64,000 nucleotides of DNA from Vibrio cidicii (GCF_009763805.1 NZ_CP046804.1:558001-622000), one strand, 5' to 3'; positions 44,364-54,607 are shown, counted from the stretch's first letter. A program made the numbers and translations. The notes: generated by a model from the letters alone, not told the origin.

Positions 44364-44377
44364 TTGATTTAGATCAA
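44364..44377. promoter_or_regulatory. FNR-type site 1 upstream of cydA
   Basis: TTGATTTAGATCAA is an exact match to the FNR consensus TTGAT-N4-ATCAA, 262 bases upstream of the cydA ATG. FNR regulates cyd genes in enterics. Confidence 0.8.
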
Positions 44378-44413
44378 TTTGACGTTTTTTTGCTCAAAAA
44401 TGAACAGATTATC

Positions 44414-44427
44414 TTGATTTGGATCAA
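44414..44427. promoter_or_regulatory. FNR-type site 2 upstream of cydA
   Basis: TTGATTTGGATCAA is a second exact match to TTGAT-N4-ATCAA, 50 bases (centre to centre) downstream of the first. The paired arrangement suggests oxygen-dependent repression or activation of cydABX. Confidence 0.8.
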
Positions 44428-44638
44428 CGCAGAATCTCCCTATAAATTTTTTGAAACAAGATAGCTTTAGCAGTAGTATTAGCTGTAGCTATATTAGCTG
44501 ACGCTTAACAATTAACTAACCAATAAGGTACATTTTTGCAACAAATGCTTGTTTTATTTAAACAAGTGCTAAGCTTTCTCAACACTGGTGAGTTGTAAAA
44601 TGTAGAGAGTGTCATTCAGCCGACACATAGGAGTTACT

Positions 44639-46225
44639 ATGATTGACGTAGTTGATCTATCGCGGTTGCAGTTTGCACTGACAGCGATGTATCACTTCCT
44701 GTTCGTACCTCTGACTCTGGGCATGGCTTTTCTGTTAGCCATCATGGAGTCACTGTACGTAATGACCGATAAGCAGATCTATAAGGACATGACAAAGTTC
44801 TGGGGTAAGCTGTTCGGGATTAACTTTGCTCTAGGTGTGGCGACAGGCCTAACCATGGAGTTCCAGTTCGGTACCAACTGGTCTTACTATTCGCACTACG
44901 TAGGTGATATTTTTGGTGCACCTCTCGCGATAGAAGCCCTGATCGCCTTCTTCTTAGAATCCACTTTTGTTGGTCTTTTCTTCTTCGGTTGGGATCGTCT
45001 ATCTAAACGTCAACACCTAGCGGTAACCTGGTTGGTGGCCTTAGGTTCTAACTTCTCTGCATTGTGGATTCTCGTGGCGAATGGTTGGATGCAAAACCCA
45101 GTGGGCGCAGAGTTCAACTTCGAAACCATGCGCATGGAGATGGTGAGTTTTGCCGAAGTAGTGCTTAACCCAGTGGCACAAGTGAAGTTCGTTCATACCG
45201 TGGCTTCTGGTTACACCACTGGCGCAATGTTCATCTTGGGCATCAGTGCTTACTACTTGCTTAAGGGTCGAGATATCGCCTTTGCTCGCCGCTCTTTTGC
45301 TATTGCCGCTTCGTTTGGTATGGCCGCTATCCTCTCTGTTATCGTGCTTGGTGATGAATCAGGCTATGAGCTTGGTGAAGTGCAGAAAGTGAAACTAGCC
45401 GCTGTTGAAGCCGAGTGGCACACAGAGCCAGCGCCTGCCGCTTTCACGCTGTTTGGTCTGCCGAATCAGGATGCGATGCATACCGATTACGCCATCAAGA
45501 TCCCTTATGTGATGGGTATTATTGCCACGCGTTCATTTGATGAACAAGTGACGGGCTTGCGCGATCTGCGTGATCAGCACGTTGACCGCATTCGTAACGG
45601 CATGTACGCCTATGAACTGTTGGAAAAACTGCGCGCTGGCGATAAATCACCTGCCAACATGGCGGCTTTTGATGAGGTCAAAGGTGACTTAGGTTATGGC
45701 TTGTTGCTGAAACGCTACACAGACAAAGTGACCGATGCGACAGAAGAGCAGATCCAAGCGGCAGCCGATGATTCTATTCCAACGGTTTGGCCACTGTTCT
45801 GGTCATTCCGCATCATGGTTGCTTGTGGTTTCATTATGTTGTTCGTGTTTGGTGCCGCGTTTGTACAAACTTGTCGTCAAAAGATCGAACAAAAGCAATG
45901 GATACTCAAAGCGGCGCTATTCAGTATTCCACTTCCTTGGATCGCAGTCGAAGCAGGCTGGTTTGTTGCTGAATTTGGTCGTCAGCCTTGGGCCGTCGGC
46001 GAAATCTTACCTGTCAATGTGGCAGCCTCTGCGCTGAGCGCTGGCGAAATCTGGACATCGTTGTTCGCTATTTTAGCGCTCTATACCGTGTTCTTAATCG
46101 CAGAAGTTTACCTCATGGTGAAGTTTGCCCGTAAAGGCCCAAGCAGCCTGAAAACAGGTCGTTATCACTTCGAACAAAATGCAGACTCTGTTGCAGACAA
46201 AGTCAGTCGTCAGGTCGAAGCGTAA
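44639..46225 (+). CDS. cydA: Cytochrome bd ubiquinol oxidase subunit I
   Basis: High-affinity quinol oxidase subunit binding hemes b558, b595 and d; 528 aa, multi-pass inner membrane. The start at 44639 ([20 protein letters not shown]) follows AGGAG and places His19, a conserved heme ligand, in position. Other conserved stretches are [34 protein letters not shown] (here [15 protein letters not shown]) and the Q-loop region from about residue 250. First gene of cydA-cydB-cydX-ybgE, preceded by FNR-type sites. Confidence 0.98.
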   Translation: MIDVVDLSRLQFALTAMYHFLFVPLTLGMAFLLAIMESLYVMTDKQIYKDMTKFWGKLFGINFALGVATGLTMEFQFGTNWSYYSHYVGDIFGAPLAIEALIAFFLESTFVGLFFFGWDRLSKRQHLAVTWLVALGSNFSALWILVANGWMQNPVGAEFNFETMRMEMVSFAEVVLNPVAQVKFVHTVASGYTTGAMFILGISAYYLLKGRDIAFARRSFAIAASFGMAAILSVIVLGDESGYELGEVQKVKLAAVEAEWHTEPAPAAFTLFGLPNQDAMHTDYAIKIPYVMGIIATRSFDEQVTGLRDLRDQHVDRIRNGMYAYELLEKLRAGDKSPANMAAFDEVKGDLGYGLLLKRYTDKVTDATEEQIQAAADDSIPTVWPLFWSFRIMVACGFIMLFVFGAAFVQTCRQKIEQKQWILKAALFSIPLPWIAVEAGWFVAEFGRQPWAVGEILPVNVAASALSAGEIWTSLFAILALYTVFLIAEVYLMVKFARKGPSSLKTGRYHFEQNADSVADKVSRQVEA

Positions 46226-46242
46226 GGTCAAGGAGATACAAG

Positions 46243-47379
46243 ATGTTTGATTACGAAATCTTGCGATTAATCTGGTGGGTACTGATCGGTGTGCTACTCG
46301 TTGGTTTCGCAATTACTGATGGATTCGATATGGGGGTGGGTGCACTCGTCCCTGTAATTGGTAAAAATGACAATGAACGCCGCGTGATGATCAACTCGAT
46401 CGCGCCACATTGGGATGGTAACCAAGTTTGGCTTATCACCGCTGGTGGCGCCCTGTTTGCCGCTTGGCCACTGGTTTACGCGACCTCGTTCTCTGGTTTT
46501 TACTTAGCAATGATCGTAACGTTGGCCGCGCTATGGCTGCGTCCGATTGGTCTCGATTACCGCTCAAAAATTGAAGATGCCAAATGGCGCAACACTTGGG
46601 ATATCTGTATCTCGATCAGTGGTTTTGTGCCGCCTGTCATTTTTGGTGTGGCGTTTGGTAACTTACTGCAAGGCGTGCCATTCCAACTGAGTGACTTTTT
46701 GATGCCAACCTATCATGGTTCATTCTTTGGTCTGCTGAACCCGTTTGCATTGCTTTGTGGTTTGGTGAGCTTGTTTATGATCCTGATGCAAGGCGCGACT
46801 TGGCTGCAAATGAAAACCACAGATGCGGTTCACGTTCGTGCGCGCAATGTTGCACAACTGACTGGTGTGCTGACAGCGCTTGCTTTTGTGGCAGCAGGTT
46901 TTTGGATCCAGAGCATTGACGGTTACGTCATTGTTGGCAGCATCGATACCATGGCCGCATCAAACCCACTGAATAAAGAAGTAGTTCGTCAAGCGGGTGC
47001 TTGGATGAACAATTTTGAAGCTTATCCACTGCTATGGGCTGCACCAGCTCTGGGTGTACTCATGCCTTTACTGGCCGTGATTGCTTCTCGTCTTGAAAAA
47101 GGGGCGTTGGCTTTCTTAGCTTCAAGCCTAGGAAATGCGGGTGTGATTTTTACGGCTGGATTTGCCATGTTCCCATTCATCATGCCATCGGATCTAATGC
47201 CAAGTCACAGCTTGACGATGTGGGATGCGACTTCATCTGAGTTGACACTGAATTTGATGACGGGCGTTGCCTTTGTGATGGTGCCGATCATTTTGGCCTA
47301 CACTGCGTGGTCGTACTACAAAATGTTTGGCCGCCTAGACAGCAAATTCATTGAAGACAACAAAAACTCACTTTACTAA
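46243..47379 (+). CDS. cydB: Cytochrome bd ubiquinol oxidase subunit II
   Basis: The second integral subunit of cytochrome bd oxidase, 378 aa. It begins MFDYEILRLIWWVLIGVLLV and contains ITDGFDMGVGALVP and WDGNQVWLITAGGALFAAWP, hallmarks of CydB. It lies 17 bases downstream of cydA with a good Shine-Dalgarno (AAGGAG). cydX follows 12 bases later. Confidence 0.98.
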   Translation: MFDYEILRLIWWVLIGVLLVGFAITDGFDMGVGALVPVIGKNDNERRVMINSIAPHWDGNQVWLITAGGALFAAWPLVYATSFSGFYLAMIVTLAALWLRPIGLDYRSKIEDAKWRNTWDICISISGFVPPVIFGVAFGNLLQGVPFQLSDFLMPTYHGSFFGLLNPFALLCGLVSLFMILMQGATWLQMKTTDAVHVRARNVAQLTGVLTALAFVAAGFWIQSIDGYVIVGSIDTMAASNPLNKEVVRQAGAWMNNFEAYPLLWAAPALGVLMPLLAVIASRLEKGALAFLASSLGNAGVIFTAGFAMFPFIMPSDLMPSHSLTMWDATSSELTLNLMTGVAFVMVPIILAYTAWSYYKMFGRLDSKFIEDNKNSLY

Positions 47380-47391
47380 GGAGCAAAGACT

Positions 47392-47499
47392 ATGTGGTAT
47401 TTCGCATGGATTCTCGGTGTACTGCTTGCTTGTGCATTTGGCATCATCAACGCTCTTTGGCTAGAGCATTCAGAAATGATGGACAAAGACAGTGAATAA
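47392..47499 (+). CDS. cydX: Cytochrome bd oxidase small subunit CydX
   Basis: A 35-aa single-TM accessory subunit that stabilises the heme d site. It reads MWYFAWILGVLLACAFGIIN and ends in a charged tail (WLEHSEMMDKDSE), matching CydX in length and in the WYFAWILG start. Shine-Dalgarno AAGGAG precedes the ATG. Its last eight bases overlap the ybgE GTG start, so translation is coupled. Confidence 0.95.
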   Translation: MWYFAWILGVLLACAFGIINALWLEHSEMMDKDSE

Positions 47500-47794
47500 A
47501 CTAGTAGAACAGATCGCGACACTGCATGAACCGTTCGACAGAACGTGGCTGAAAGCATTCACGCTAGTACTCGGGTTTGTTCATGTTGGTTTAGTGATGT
47601 GGGAGCCTCACGCCTACGCAACAGCAATCGGCGGTTTTAATGTGCTGATTGGTCCAGCGCTCATTTGGGCGGTGTGTTCGAGCATGGTGTATGGTATTGG
47701 GTTTACGCCGAAAAATTGGTATTGGCAGCTCTTGTTCAGTCCCTATTTTTCAATCCCAATTCTGCTGTTTTTAACCGCTTTACACATTTTGTAA
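47492..47794 (+). CDS. ybgE: Cyd operon protein YbgE
   Basis: A 100-aa membrane protein with about three TM segments, always found after cydX. It begins with a GTG inside cydX (codons NKLVEQIATLHEPFD) and contains GFVHVGLVMWEPHAYA and FTPKNWYWQLLFSPYFS. Role in cytochrome bd assembly is presumed from context; no catalytic motif is evident. Confidence 0.9.
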   Translation: MNKLVEQIATLHEPFDRTWLKAFTLVLGFVHVGLVMWEPHAYATAIGGFNVLIGPALIWAVCSSMVYGIGFTPKNWYWQLLFSPYFSIPILLFLTALHIL

Positions 47795-47813
47795 CCGAGA
47801 TGGTTAATATTTG

Positions 47814-47842
47814 AGCCAGGCCAAGTGCCTGGCTTTTTATTT
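47814..47842 (+). terminator. Terminator of the cyd operon
   Basis: AGCCAGGC pairs with GCCTGGCT around a five-base loop and is followed by TTTTATTTTC. It separates cydABX-ybgE from the ybgC-tol operon. Confidence 0.87.
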
Positions 47843-47939
47843 TCTCCACACAATTCAAAAAAAGGCAGGCGTGTAGTACCAATTTATGTGACTTAAGTTA
47901 TAGTAATCGCTTTAATCCATGCACTGAATCGGTACGACA

Positions 47940-48359
47940 TTGAACAGCAATAACCAAGCTTTTACTTGGCCAGTGACGGTTTATTATGAAGATACGGACG
48001 CCGGAGGGGTGGTTTATCATGCTAACTACCTCAAGTTTTTCGAACGCGCTCGGACAGAGTTACTACGCTCGGCTGGGATTTCACAAGATGCGCTACTGAA
48101 ACAAAATATCGGTTTTGTGGTCCGACATATGGATATCGATTTTATACATGCAGCAAGACTCGATGAAAAGTTGACCGTACGAAGCAAAATTGGCGAATTT
48201 AAGCGCGTTTCTCTGACCTTTTGTCAAGAGTTGGTCAATGAAGAAGGGCGGTTGTTGTGTAAAGCAACAGTTAAGGTAGCATGTATCGATAATTTGAAAA
48301 TGAAACCTTTTGCCATTCCCACATCTATTATTTCGGAGTTAACAAATAGTGACTGCTGA
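47940..48359 (+). CDS. ybgC: Acyl-CoA thioesterase YbgC
   Basis: A 139-aa hotdog-fold thioesterase, first gene of the tol-pal operon. The active-site motif EDTDAGGVVYHANYLKFFER is clear. The only usable start in frame is TTG at 47940 (NSNNQAFTWPVTVYY follows); no ATG or GTG and no good Shine-Dalgarno lies upstream before a stop, so the exact start is uncertain. Its 3' end overlaps tolQ by 11 bases. In E. coli YbgC acts on short-chain acyl-CoA and interacts with phospholipid-synthesis enzymes. Confidence 0.92.
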   Translation: MNSNNQAFTWPVTVYYEDTDAGGVVYHANYLKFFERARTELLRSAGISQDALLKQNIGFVVRHMDIDFIHAARLDEKLTVRSKIGEFKRVSLTFCQELVNEEGRLLCKATVKVACIDNLKMKPFAIPTSIISELTNSDC

Positions 48360-49033
48360 TATTTCTATCTTAGATCTTTTTCTACAAGCGAGCCTGTTGG
48401 TTAAGTTGGTCATGTTAACTTTGCTTGGTATGTCAGTCGTCTCTTGGGCCATGATCATCAAGCGTAGCAAAGTGTTGTCGAAGGCGAGCAAAGACGCTGA
48501 AGAGTTTGAAGACAAATTTTGGTCTGGTATCGACCTTTCTCAGCTTTATCAACAAGTGAAAGCCAGAAAAGAGAACCTCTCTGGCGCAGAAGAGATTTTT
48601 TATGCTGGTTTTACCGAGTTTGCTCGATTACGTAAAACCAATGCCAACTCACCAGCTTACGTTATGGAAGGAAACGGGCAGAGCAATGCGTGTTGCCGTT
48701 TCCCGTGAGGTGGATGATTTAGAAAACAGTCTGCCATTTTTGGCAACGGTTGGCTCAATCAGCCCTTACATTGGACTATTTGGTACCGTTTGGGGCATCA
48801 TGCACGCCTTTATTGCTTTAGGTGAAGTGAAACAAGCCACCCTTTCTATGGTCGCCCCTGGTATTGCTGAGGCTTTGATTGCTACAGCTATGGGTTTGTT
48901 TGCCGCTATCCCTGCTGTTATGGCCTATAACCGTCTGAGTAATAAAGTGACGAAGTTGGAGCACAACTACGCCACCTTCTCAGAAGAGTTCCACAGTATT
49001 TTGCACCGTCAAGCCATGGCAGGTAGCCACTGA
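48349..49033 (+). CDS. tolQ: Tol-Pal system protein TolQ (one apparent 1-base frameshift)
   Basis: MotA/ExbB-type proton-channel subunit of the Tol-Pal motor, three TM segments. GTG start at 48349 ([19 protein letters not shown]). The frame breaks at 48672-48674 (GAAGGAAACGGGC, expected GGAACGGGC); correction gives [20 protein letters not shown] at the joint and 227 aa, near E. coli (230). TM2-TM3 have [18 protein letters not shown] and [20 protein letters not shown]. The stop overlaps the tolR ATG. Unlikely to be broken in the cell because the rest of the operon is intact. Confidence 0.96.
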
Positions 49034-49473
49034 TGGCAGGGTATCAACCGAAAAAACGCAAGATGACCGCGGAGATCAACGTGGTGCCGTATATCGACGT
49101 TATGTTGGTTTTGTTGATCATCTTTATGGCGACCGCCCCTTTTGTGACTCAAGGGGTGGATGTAGAACTACCGAAGACGTCCACCGCACAGTCTATGGAA
49201 CAGATGGCTGGCGAAAGTAACAGCAGTTTTATCATCATCGAAGTGGATAAAGACGGCAACTTAGGGTTGAGTGTCAATAATGAAGAGGTGCAACGTGGTC
49301 TATCGTTGGCCGACGTTATTTTGCGAGTTAAAGCAGAGCTTTCTCTCAAACCTGATTCGCCTATTGCTGTTGGTGGTGACGCCGCAACACCGTACGCGGA
49401 AATTGTGTTATTGCTCGATGAACTCAGTAAAGCCGGCATCCCCAAAGTTGGCCTGCTAACCGACATAGAATAA
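49033..49473 (+). CDS. tolR: Tol-Pal system protein TolR
   Basis: MotB/ExbD-type subunit of the Tol-Pal motor, 146 aa. One TM segment (VMLVLLIIFMATAPFV) follows the conserved AEINVVPYIDVMLVLL, which holds the proton-conducting Asp. The C-terminal periplasmic domain carries VALLLDELSKAG-type sequence (here IVLLLDELSKAGIPKVGLLT). The ATG overlaps the tolQ stop by one base, indicating coupling. Confidence 0.97.
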   Translation: MAGYQPKKRKMTAEINVVPYIDVMLVLLIIFMATAPFVTQGVDVELPKTSTAQSMEQMAGESNSSFIIIEVDKDGNLGLSVNNEEVQRGLSLADVILRVKAELSLKPDSPIAVGGDAATPYAEIVLLLDELSKAGIPKVGLLTDIE

Positions 49474-49486
49474 GTCAGACGCGATC

Positions 49487-50554
49487 ATGAGAGAAAAGAA
49501 AAATAAAAAGAATGATTTCGTAGTCCCCATTGTGGTCTCACTACTCCTGCATGTCGCCTTAGTTGTCGCTTTGCTTTGGAGCACTGATTTTAATATGCCT
49601 AAACCGCAAGCTTCTGGGCAAATGGTACAGGCTGTGGTGATTGATCCTAAGTTGGTACAACAGCAAGCGAATGAAATCCGTCAGCAGAGAGAAAAAGCCG
49701 CTAAGAAAGAGCAGGAGCGGCTGGACAAGTTGCGTCGTGAAGCAGAACAGTTAGAAAAGAACCGTAAAGCAGAAGAAGAGCAACTGCGTAAGCTAAAAGA
49801 GCAGCAAGTTCGTGATGCGAAAGCAGCACGTGAAGCTGAAGAGGCGCGCAAAAAGAGAGAGCAAGAGCAAAGAGTCGCAGAAGAGAAGGTGCGACAGGAA
49901 AAAGATCGTGCCGCTAAGCTAGAAGCTGAGCGGAAACTGAAAGAAGAAGCGATAAAAAAAGCCGAACAAGAGCGCGTTGCGAAAGAAGCGGCTGCCGCTA
50001 AAGCGGAACAAGAGCGTTTAGCAAACGAAAAAGCGGCGAGAGAAGCCGAAGAAAAGGCTCTCCGTGAGCGCGAAGCTGCACAAAAAGCAGAGCAAGAGCG
50101 GATTGCTCAACAGAAAGCCGCTGCCGAGGCTGCGGAAAAGGCGCGCAAAGAGAAAGCACGTTTGCAGCAGCTGGAAAAAGAACGCAAAGAGAAACAAGAA
50201 GCGCTCGATGATATTTTTTCGGGCTTAGAAAATGAGTTGGAAGCTAATTCATCGGCACGTTCAAAATATTTATCTGATGAGCGCTCTCGCTACATCGCAA
50301 TCTATGAAACAACAGTTGAAAATAATTTAATTAAAGATCAACCGTACAACGGGCGTAGTTGTGTGCTGAACATAAAACTGATTCCTACTGGAAACAACAA
50401 AGCTTTTGTCTCCGAAGCTACTGTTGTTGAGGGAGATCCAGCACTTTGCCGTGCTGCGAAAGCATCCATCGTGAAAGCAAAAGAGTTTGATTTTCCAAAG
50501 GAACCGGAGCTTCAAAAGGAGTTTAGAGATTTTGACTTTAGATTTAAATTATAG
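49487..50554 (+). CDS. tolA: Tol-Pal system protein TolA
   Basis: Energy-transducing bridge between the TolQR motor and Pal/TolB. The 355-aa protein has an N-terminal TM (about residues 12-32, IVVSLLLHVALVVALLW), a long Ala/Glu/Lys/Arg-rich helix (about 50-245), and a C-terminal globular domain with one disulfide pair (NGRSCVLNIKLIPTG and DPALCRAAK). It lies 13 bases after tolR. Confidence 0.96.
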   Translation: MREKKNKKNDFVVPIVVSLLLHVALVVALLWSTDFNMPKPQASGQMVQAVVIDPKLVQQQANEIRQQREKAAKKEQERLDKLRREAEQLEKNRKAEEEQLRKLKEQQVRDAKAAREAEEARKKREQEQRVAEEKVRQEKDRAAKLEAERKLKEEAIKKAEQERVAKEAAAAKAEQERLANEKAAREAEEKALREREAAQKAEQERIAQQKAAAEAAEKARKEKARLQQLEKERKEKQEALDDIFSGLENELEANSSARSKYLSDERSRYIAIYETTVENNLIKDQPYNGRSCVLNIKLIPTGNNKAFVSEATVVEGDPALCRAAKASIVKAKEFDFPKEPELQKEFRDFDFRFKL

Positions 50555-50563
50555 GGACCTGAC

Positions 50564-51925
50564 GTGAAAGAATTAATGAAATGCTTATTGCGGCCATTGT
50601 TCTGTATGCTCCTAGTGCTAGTGCCACTTACAGCAAATGCAAAACTAGAAATTGTAATTACGGATGGTATCGATTCGGCAAGGCCTATCGCTATTGTTCC
50701 GTTTAAATGGCAAGGAAAAGCAGCACTTCCAGCCGATGTCTCCGCGGTGATTGCGTCCGATCTGCAACGTAGCGGTAAGTTTAGCCCAATCGCAACGAAT
50801 AAAATGCCCCAGACTCCTTACAACGAATCTGAGGTTAACTTCGACGCGTGGACGGCTTTGGGCGTTGATACGTTAGTAACTGGCAGCATCAGTCAAAATG
50901 AGAAAGGTGAGTATGTCGTCCGCTATCAATTGATCGATGTCGTGCGTGGTATGCTCACCAACGGTCAAAGTCGGGCATTGGAAGACGGCCAACTCGTGCT
51001 ATCAAAAGATCATGTGTTGTTTACCAAAGTCGCAACCGTCGAAGGCGAGCGTCTGCGCGAATACGCCCATCGCATCTCCGACCTAGTCTATGAGCGTTTA
51101 ACCGGAGAACGCGGCGCATTTTTGACTCGCATAGCGTATGTAGTAGTCAACGACAACGACAAATTCCCCTATCAACTGAGAATCTCAGATTACGACGGCT
51201 TTAATGAACGTTTAGTGCTGCGCTCGAAGCAACCACTGATGTCACCCGCTTGGTCTCCTGATGGTCGACAACTGGCTTACGTGAGTTTTCAAAATGGTCA
51301 GGCGGAAATTTTCATACTGAATATTTATACTGGCGAACATGAGAAACTAACGTCATATCCACGTCATAATGGTGCGCCACGCTTCTCTCCAGATGGGAGT
51401 CAATTGGCGCTTGTTCTGTCCAAAACGGGATCTTTACAGCTCTATACGCTGGACTTAAAAACTCGCCAGTTAACCCAAATAACGCGGGATAGATCAAATA
51501 ATACGGAGCCATTCTGGCATCCTGATGGCAAATCGCTCATCTTTACTTCTGATCGGGGTGGTAAACCACAGATATATAGAGTAAATTTGAGCGACGGGTC
51601 GACTAGCCGTCTTACATGGCAAGGTAGCCAGAACTTGGGTGGACAGATTACTCCGGACGGAAGATTCCTGATCATGGTTAATCGTAGTGAATCCGGCTTT
51701 AATCTGGCCAAACAGGATTTGGAGACGGGTGCAGTTCAAGTATTGACAAAAACCTTACTTGACGAGTCACCAAGTATTGCGCCAAATGGAGGTATGGTTA
51801 TTTATAGCTCCATTTACGATAAGAAAAATGTACTGTCGATGGTGTCTATCGATGGTCGCTTTAAAGCTAGATTACCGGCAACGAATGGGCGTGTCAGAGC
51901 TCCCGCATGGTCTCCGTTTTTGTAG
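50564..51925 (+). CDS. tolB: Tol-Pal system protein TolB
   Basis: Periplasmic beta-propeller that binds Pal. The 453-aa precursor has a signal peptide ending LTANA before [20 protein letters not shown], an N-terminal domain, then a six-bladed propeller with repeated [23 protein letters not shown] blades. Start is GTG 50564 after AGGGAC; an ATG at 50576 is in frame. It begins nine bases after tolA. Confidence 0.97.
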   Translation: MKELMKCLLRPLFCMLLVLVPLTANAKLEIVITDGIDSARPIAIVPFKWQGKAALPADVSAVIASDLQRSGKFSPIATNKMPQTPYNESEVNFDAWTALGVDTLVTGSISQNEKGEYVVRYQLIDVVRGMLTNGQSRALEDGQLVLSKDHVLFTKVATVEGERLREYAHRISDLVYERLTGERGAFLTRIAYVVVNDNDKFPYQLRISDYDGFNERLVLRSKQPLMSPAWSPDGRQLAYVSFQNGQAEIFILNIYTGEHEKLTSYPRHNGAPRFSPDGSQLALVLSKTGSLQLYTLDLKTRQLTQITRDRSNNTEPFWHPDGKSLIFTSDRGGKPQIYRVNLSDGSTSRLTWQGSQNLGGQITPDGRFLIMVNRSESGFNLAKQDLETGAVQVLTKTLLDESPSIAPNGGMVIYSSIYDKKNVLSMVSIDGRFKARLPATNGRVRAPAWSPFL

Positions 51926-51956
51926 CAACTAAGTTTGATTAATAAAGGAAAATAAG

Positions 51957-52511
51957 ATGCAACTTAACAAGGTTCTTAAAGGGCTTCTAATCGCACTCCC
52001 AGTAATGGCTGTTACTGCGTGTAGCTCAAGTGATGACGCAGCGTCTAACGCTGGCACCAGCACTGAAACTAACCAAACAACGTCTGGTGGTTCAGCGACG
52101 ACTGGTGGTACTGATACCACAGTGATCACGCCGATCAACCAAAACGGTCAGCTATCTGAGCAAGAGCTTAAAGAACAAACTCTGCGTGAAACTCAAACCG
52201 TTTACTTCGCATTTGATAATTCAACTATCTCAAGTGACTACGAAGAGATGTTAGCGGCGCACGCAGCGTACCTAAGCAAAAACCCGTCACTGAAAGTAAC
52301 TATCGAAGGTCACGCCGACGAGCGTGGTACACCTGAGTACAACATCGCGCTGGGTGAGCGTCGTGCACAAGCAGTTGCGAAATATCTGCAAGCGATGGGC
52401 GTTCAAGCGGATCAAATCTCTATCGTGAGTTACGGTGAAGAGAAACCTCTTCTTCTTGGTCAAACCGAAGAAATCTACGCGAAAAACCGTCGCGCAGTAT
52501 TGGTTTACTAA
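51957..52511 (+). CDS. pal: Peptidoglycan-associated lipoprotein Pal
   Basis: Outer-membrane lipoprotein linking the outer membrane to peptidoglycan. The 184-aa precursor has lipobox VTAC (Cys22), a Ser/Thr-rich linker to about residue 65, and an OmpA-like domain with [20 protein letters not shown] and [15 protein letters not shown] clear AAGGAAAA Shine-Dalgarno precedes the ATG. Confidence 0.98.
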   Translation: MQLNKVLKGLLIALPVMAVTACSSSDDAASNAGTSTETNQTTSGGSATTGGTDTTVITPINQNGQLSEQELKEQTLRETQTVYFAFDNSTISSDYEEMLAAHAAYLSKNPSLKVTIEGHADERGTPEYNIALGERRAQAVAKYLQAMGVQADQISIVSYGEEKPLLLGQTEEIYAKNRRAVLVY

Positions 52512-52526
52512 TTGAGGATATGCCTC

Positions 52527-53327
52527 ATGTTCAGTAACACTAAGCGAGCGGTTACGCTTACGTTACTGGCAAGTGCAGCGAATATTGCATTCGCTGCACC
52601 AGCCCCAGTATCTGATCTCAATAGCGAGCCCGCGACAGCGTCTGTTGTCAATGCTAGCCAATCTGTCGTTAACGCTGCGCCTGAAACAGATGTTCAGCGT
52701 CTTGAGCGTCTGCTGCAAAACCGAAATCGAGTTCAACTGCAGATGCAGCAACAAATCGATCAAATGTCGCTAGAAATTGCGGAGCTGCGTGGCAAGCTTG
52801 AGCGCAATAGCTACGATATGCAGCAAATGCTAGAAAGACAGCGAGAATTGTTCATCGAGCTGGATCGCGTGCGGGGTGAAATTAAGTCCGTAGGGAATAC
52901 GAGCTCACCAGCAGCCGAGGTGGATTCGGGTGCAGATAAAGGTGTGTACAGTACCAACGTGGATGAGCAGACCGCATATCAAAATGCAGTCGACATGATT
53001 TTGAAAAAGCGTGATTACGCTGGTGCGATTGCCGCGTTTATTCAGTTTCAAAAAGACTTCCCAGATTCGAGTTATGCAGCGAATGCCAGCTATTGGCTAG
53101 GTCAGCTTTATTTTGCGCAAAAGCAGGATAAAGAGGCGGCTAAGAGTTTTGCTGCGGTGGTTACTTACCGTGATTCCAACAAGCGTGCTGACGCTTTGGT
53201 CAAGCTGGGTGATATTGCGGCTCGTAACAACAATCAAGCGGAAGCGAAGAAGTTCTATCAGCAAGCGATTGATGAACATCCTGGTAGTGCTTCGGCCAAG
53301 GTCGCTAAATCAAAATTGCAAGAATAA
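52527..53327 (+). CDS. cpoB: Cell division coordinator CpoB
   Basis: Periplasmic TPR protein that coordinates Tol-Pal function with peptidoglycan synthesis at septation; formerly YbgF. The 266-aa precursor has a signal peptide (to about residue 23), a trimerising coiled coil (about 52-110), and three C-terminal TPR repeats, e.g. YAANASYWLGQLYFAQKQ. The ATG at 52527 after GAGGA is chosen over an in-frame TTG at 52512. Last gene of the tol-pal operon, with terminator. Confidence 0.95.
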   Translation: MFSNTKRAVTLTLLASAANIAFAAPAPVSDLNSEPATASVVNASQSVVNAAPETDVQRLERLLQNRNRVQLQMQQQIDQMSLEIAELRGKLERNSYDMQQMLERQRELFIELDRVRGEIKSVGNTSSPAAEVDSGADKGVYSTNVDEQTAYQNAVDMILKKRDYAGAIAAFIQFQKDFPDSSYAANASYWLGQLYFAQKQDKEAAKSFAAVVTYRDSNKRADALVKLGDIAARNNNQAEAKKFYQQAIDEHPGSASAKVAKSKLQE

Positions 53328-53351
53328 GGAGCTCAGGCTCCTTATTTTTTT
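53325..53351 (+). terminator. Terminator of the tol-pal operon
   Basis: TAAGGAGC (which includes the cpoB stop) pairs with GCTCCTTA around a four-base loop and is followed by a seven-T run. Confidence 0.85.
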
Positions 53352-53441
53352 GCCAGTTTTCTGCATGCTATGGCTTTTGCATCTTCTATTCGCTTGAGGT
53401 TACAATACGCGAACTATAGGAAGTTGCGTAGAGCACGAGCA

Positions 53442-54503
53442 ATGAGCCACATTTTAGACAAGATTGACACGGTTTATCCTTTCCCTCCAAAGCCTATCCC
53501 TTTGACGCAGGAACAAAAAGAGCAACATCTTTCCAACATCAAAGCATTGTTGAAAGAGAAAGATGCCGTCCTGATTGCCCACTATTATACCGATCCTGAA
53601 ATTCAAGCCCTTGCGGAAGAAACCGGTGGTTTTGTCGGCGACTCTCTGGAGATGGCTAAGTTTGGTAATCGTCACCCTGCGAGCACTTTGATTATTGCTG
53701 GTGTGCGTTTTATGGGTGAATCGGCAAAAATCCTTACCCCAGAGAAACGCATTTTGATGCCGACATTGGAAGCTGAATGTTCTTTGGATCTGGGCTGCCC
53801 TGCAGACAAGTTCACGGAGTTTTGTGACGCGCATCCAGACCATACAGTGGTGGTGTATGCCAACACGTCTGCCGCCGTCAAAGCACGAGCTGACTGGGTG
53901 GTGACTTCCAGTATCGCACTTGAAATTGTCGAGCATTTGGACGCCGAAGATAAGCCGATCATTTGGGGGCCAGATCGCCATTTGGGCTCTTACATCGCCA
54001 AGAAAACCGGCGCAGATATGCTGCTTTGGCAAGGCGAATGTGTCGTGCATGATGAATTCTCTGCCGATGCGCTTCGCAAAATGAAAGCCGTTTATCCCGA
54101 CGCTGCTATTTTGGTGCATCCAGAATCGCCAGCCAGTGTGGTTGAATTGGCCGATGCCGTAGGTTCAACCAGTCAATTGATCAAAGCGGCTAAAGCATTA
54201 CCTCAGCAGAAGATGATCGTCGCGACCGACAAAGGCATTTTCTTTAAAATGCAGCAGCTCGTGCCTGAGAAAGAGTTGATTGAAGCGCCGACAGCTGGCG
54301 CCGGCGCGACATGTCGCAGTTGTGCCCATTGCCCTTGGATGGCGATGAACGGCCTGCAAGCCATTGAGACCGCTTTGCGTGATGGTGGCGAACGACATGA
54401 GATTTTTGTAGATGAAGAATTGCGTGTTAAGTCTTTGATTCCATTAAACCGTATGTTGGACTTTGCCGAAAGATTGAACATGCAGGTAAAAGGAAACGCC
54501 TAA
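53442..54503 (+). CDS. nadA: Quinolinate synthase
   Basis: Condenses iminoaspartate and dihydroxyacetone phosphate to quinolinate in NAD synthesis. The 353-aa protein has the three 4Fe-4S cysteine regions: [19 protein letters not shown] (a nearby conserved segment) and [35 protein letters not shown] lies near the N-terminus. The ATG at 53442 ([15 protein letters not shown]) is chosen; upstream in-frame codons to 53370 lie in the cpoB terminator region. Position after tol-pal-cpoB is conserved in gammaproteobacteria. Confidence 0.97.
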   Translation: MSHILDKIDTVYPFPPKPIPLTQEQKEQHLSNIKALLKEKDAVLIAHYYTDPEIQALAEETGGFVGDSLEMAKFGNRHPASTLIIAGVRFMGESAKILTPEKRILMPTLEAECSLDLGCPADKFTEFCDAHPDHTVVVYANTSAAVKARADWVVTSSIALEIVEHLDAEDKPIIWGPDRHLGSYIAKKTGADMLLWQGECVVHDEFSADALRKMKAVYPDAAILVHPESPASVVELADAVGSTSQLIKAAKALPQQKMIVATDKGIFFKMQQLVPEKELIEAPTAGAGATCRSCAHCPWMAMNGLQAIETALRDGGERHEIFVDEELRVKSLIPLNRMLDFAERLNMQVKGNA

Positions 54504-54528
54504 TACTGCGCACAAGATCACAAAATGG

Positions 54529-54556
54529 AAACCAGCCTAATCGGCTGGTTTTTTTA
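54529..54556 (+). terminator. Terminator of nadA
   Basis: AAACCAGCC pairs with GGCTGGTTT around a five-base loop, followed by a T-run. Confidence 0.87.
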
Positions 54557-54607
54557 TCTCAAATAATTGACTTATATTCAGCATCCTGATGAATGAAGGG
54601 GTTCACT

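Larger units (their letters stand above)
44183..44638. other. Regulatory region upstream of cydA
   Basis: About 450 AT-rich bases between ruvB and cydA. It holds the ruvB hairpin, one CRP-type site (44221-44240), and two FNR-type sites (44364-44377, 44414-44427). No ORF with coding character was seen. Confidence 0.7.
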
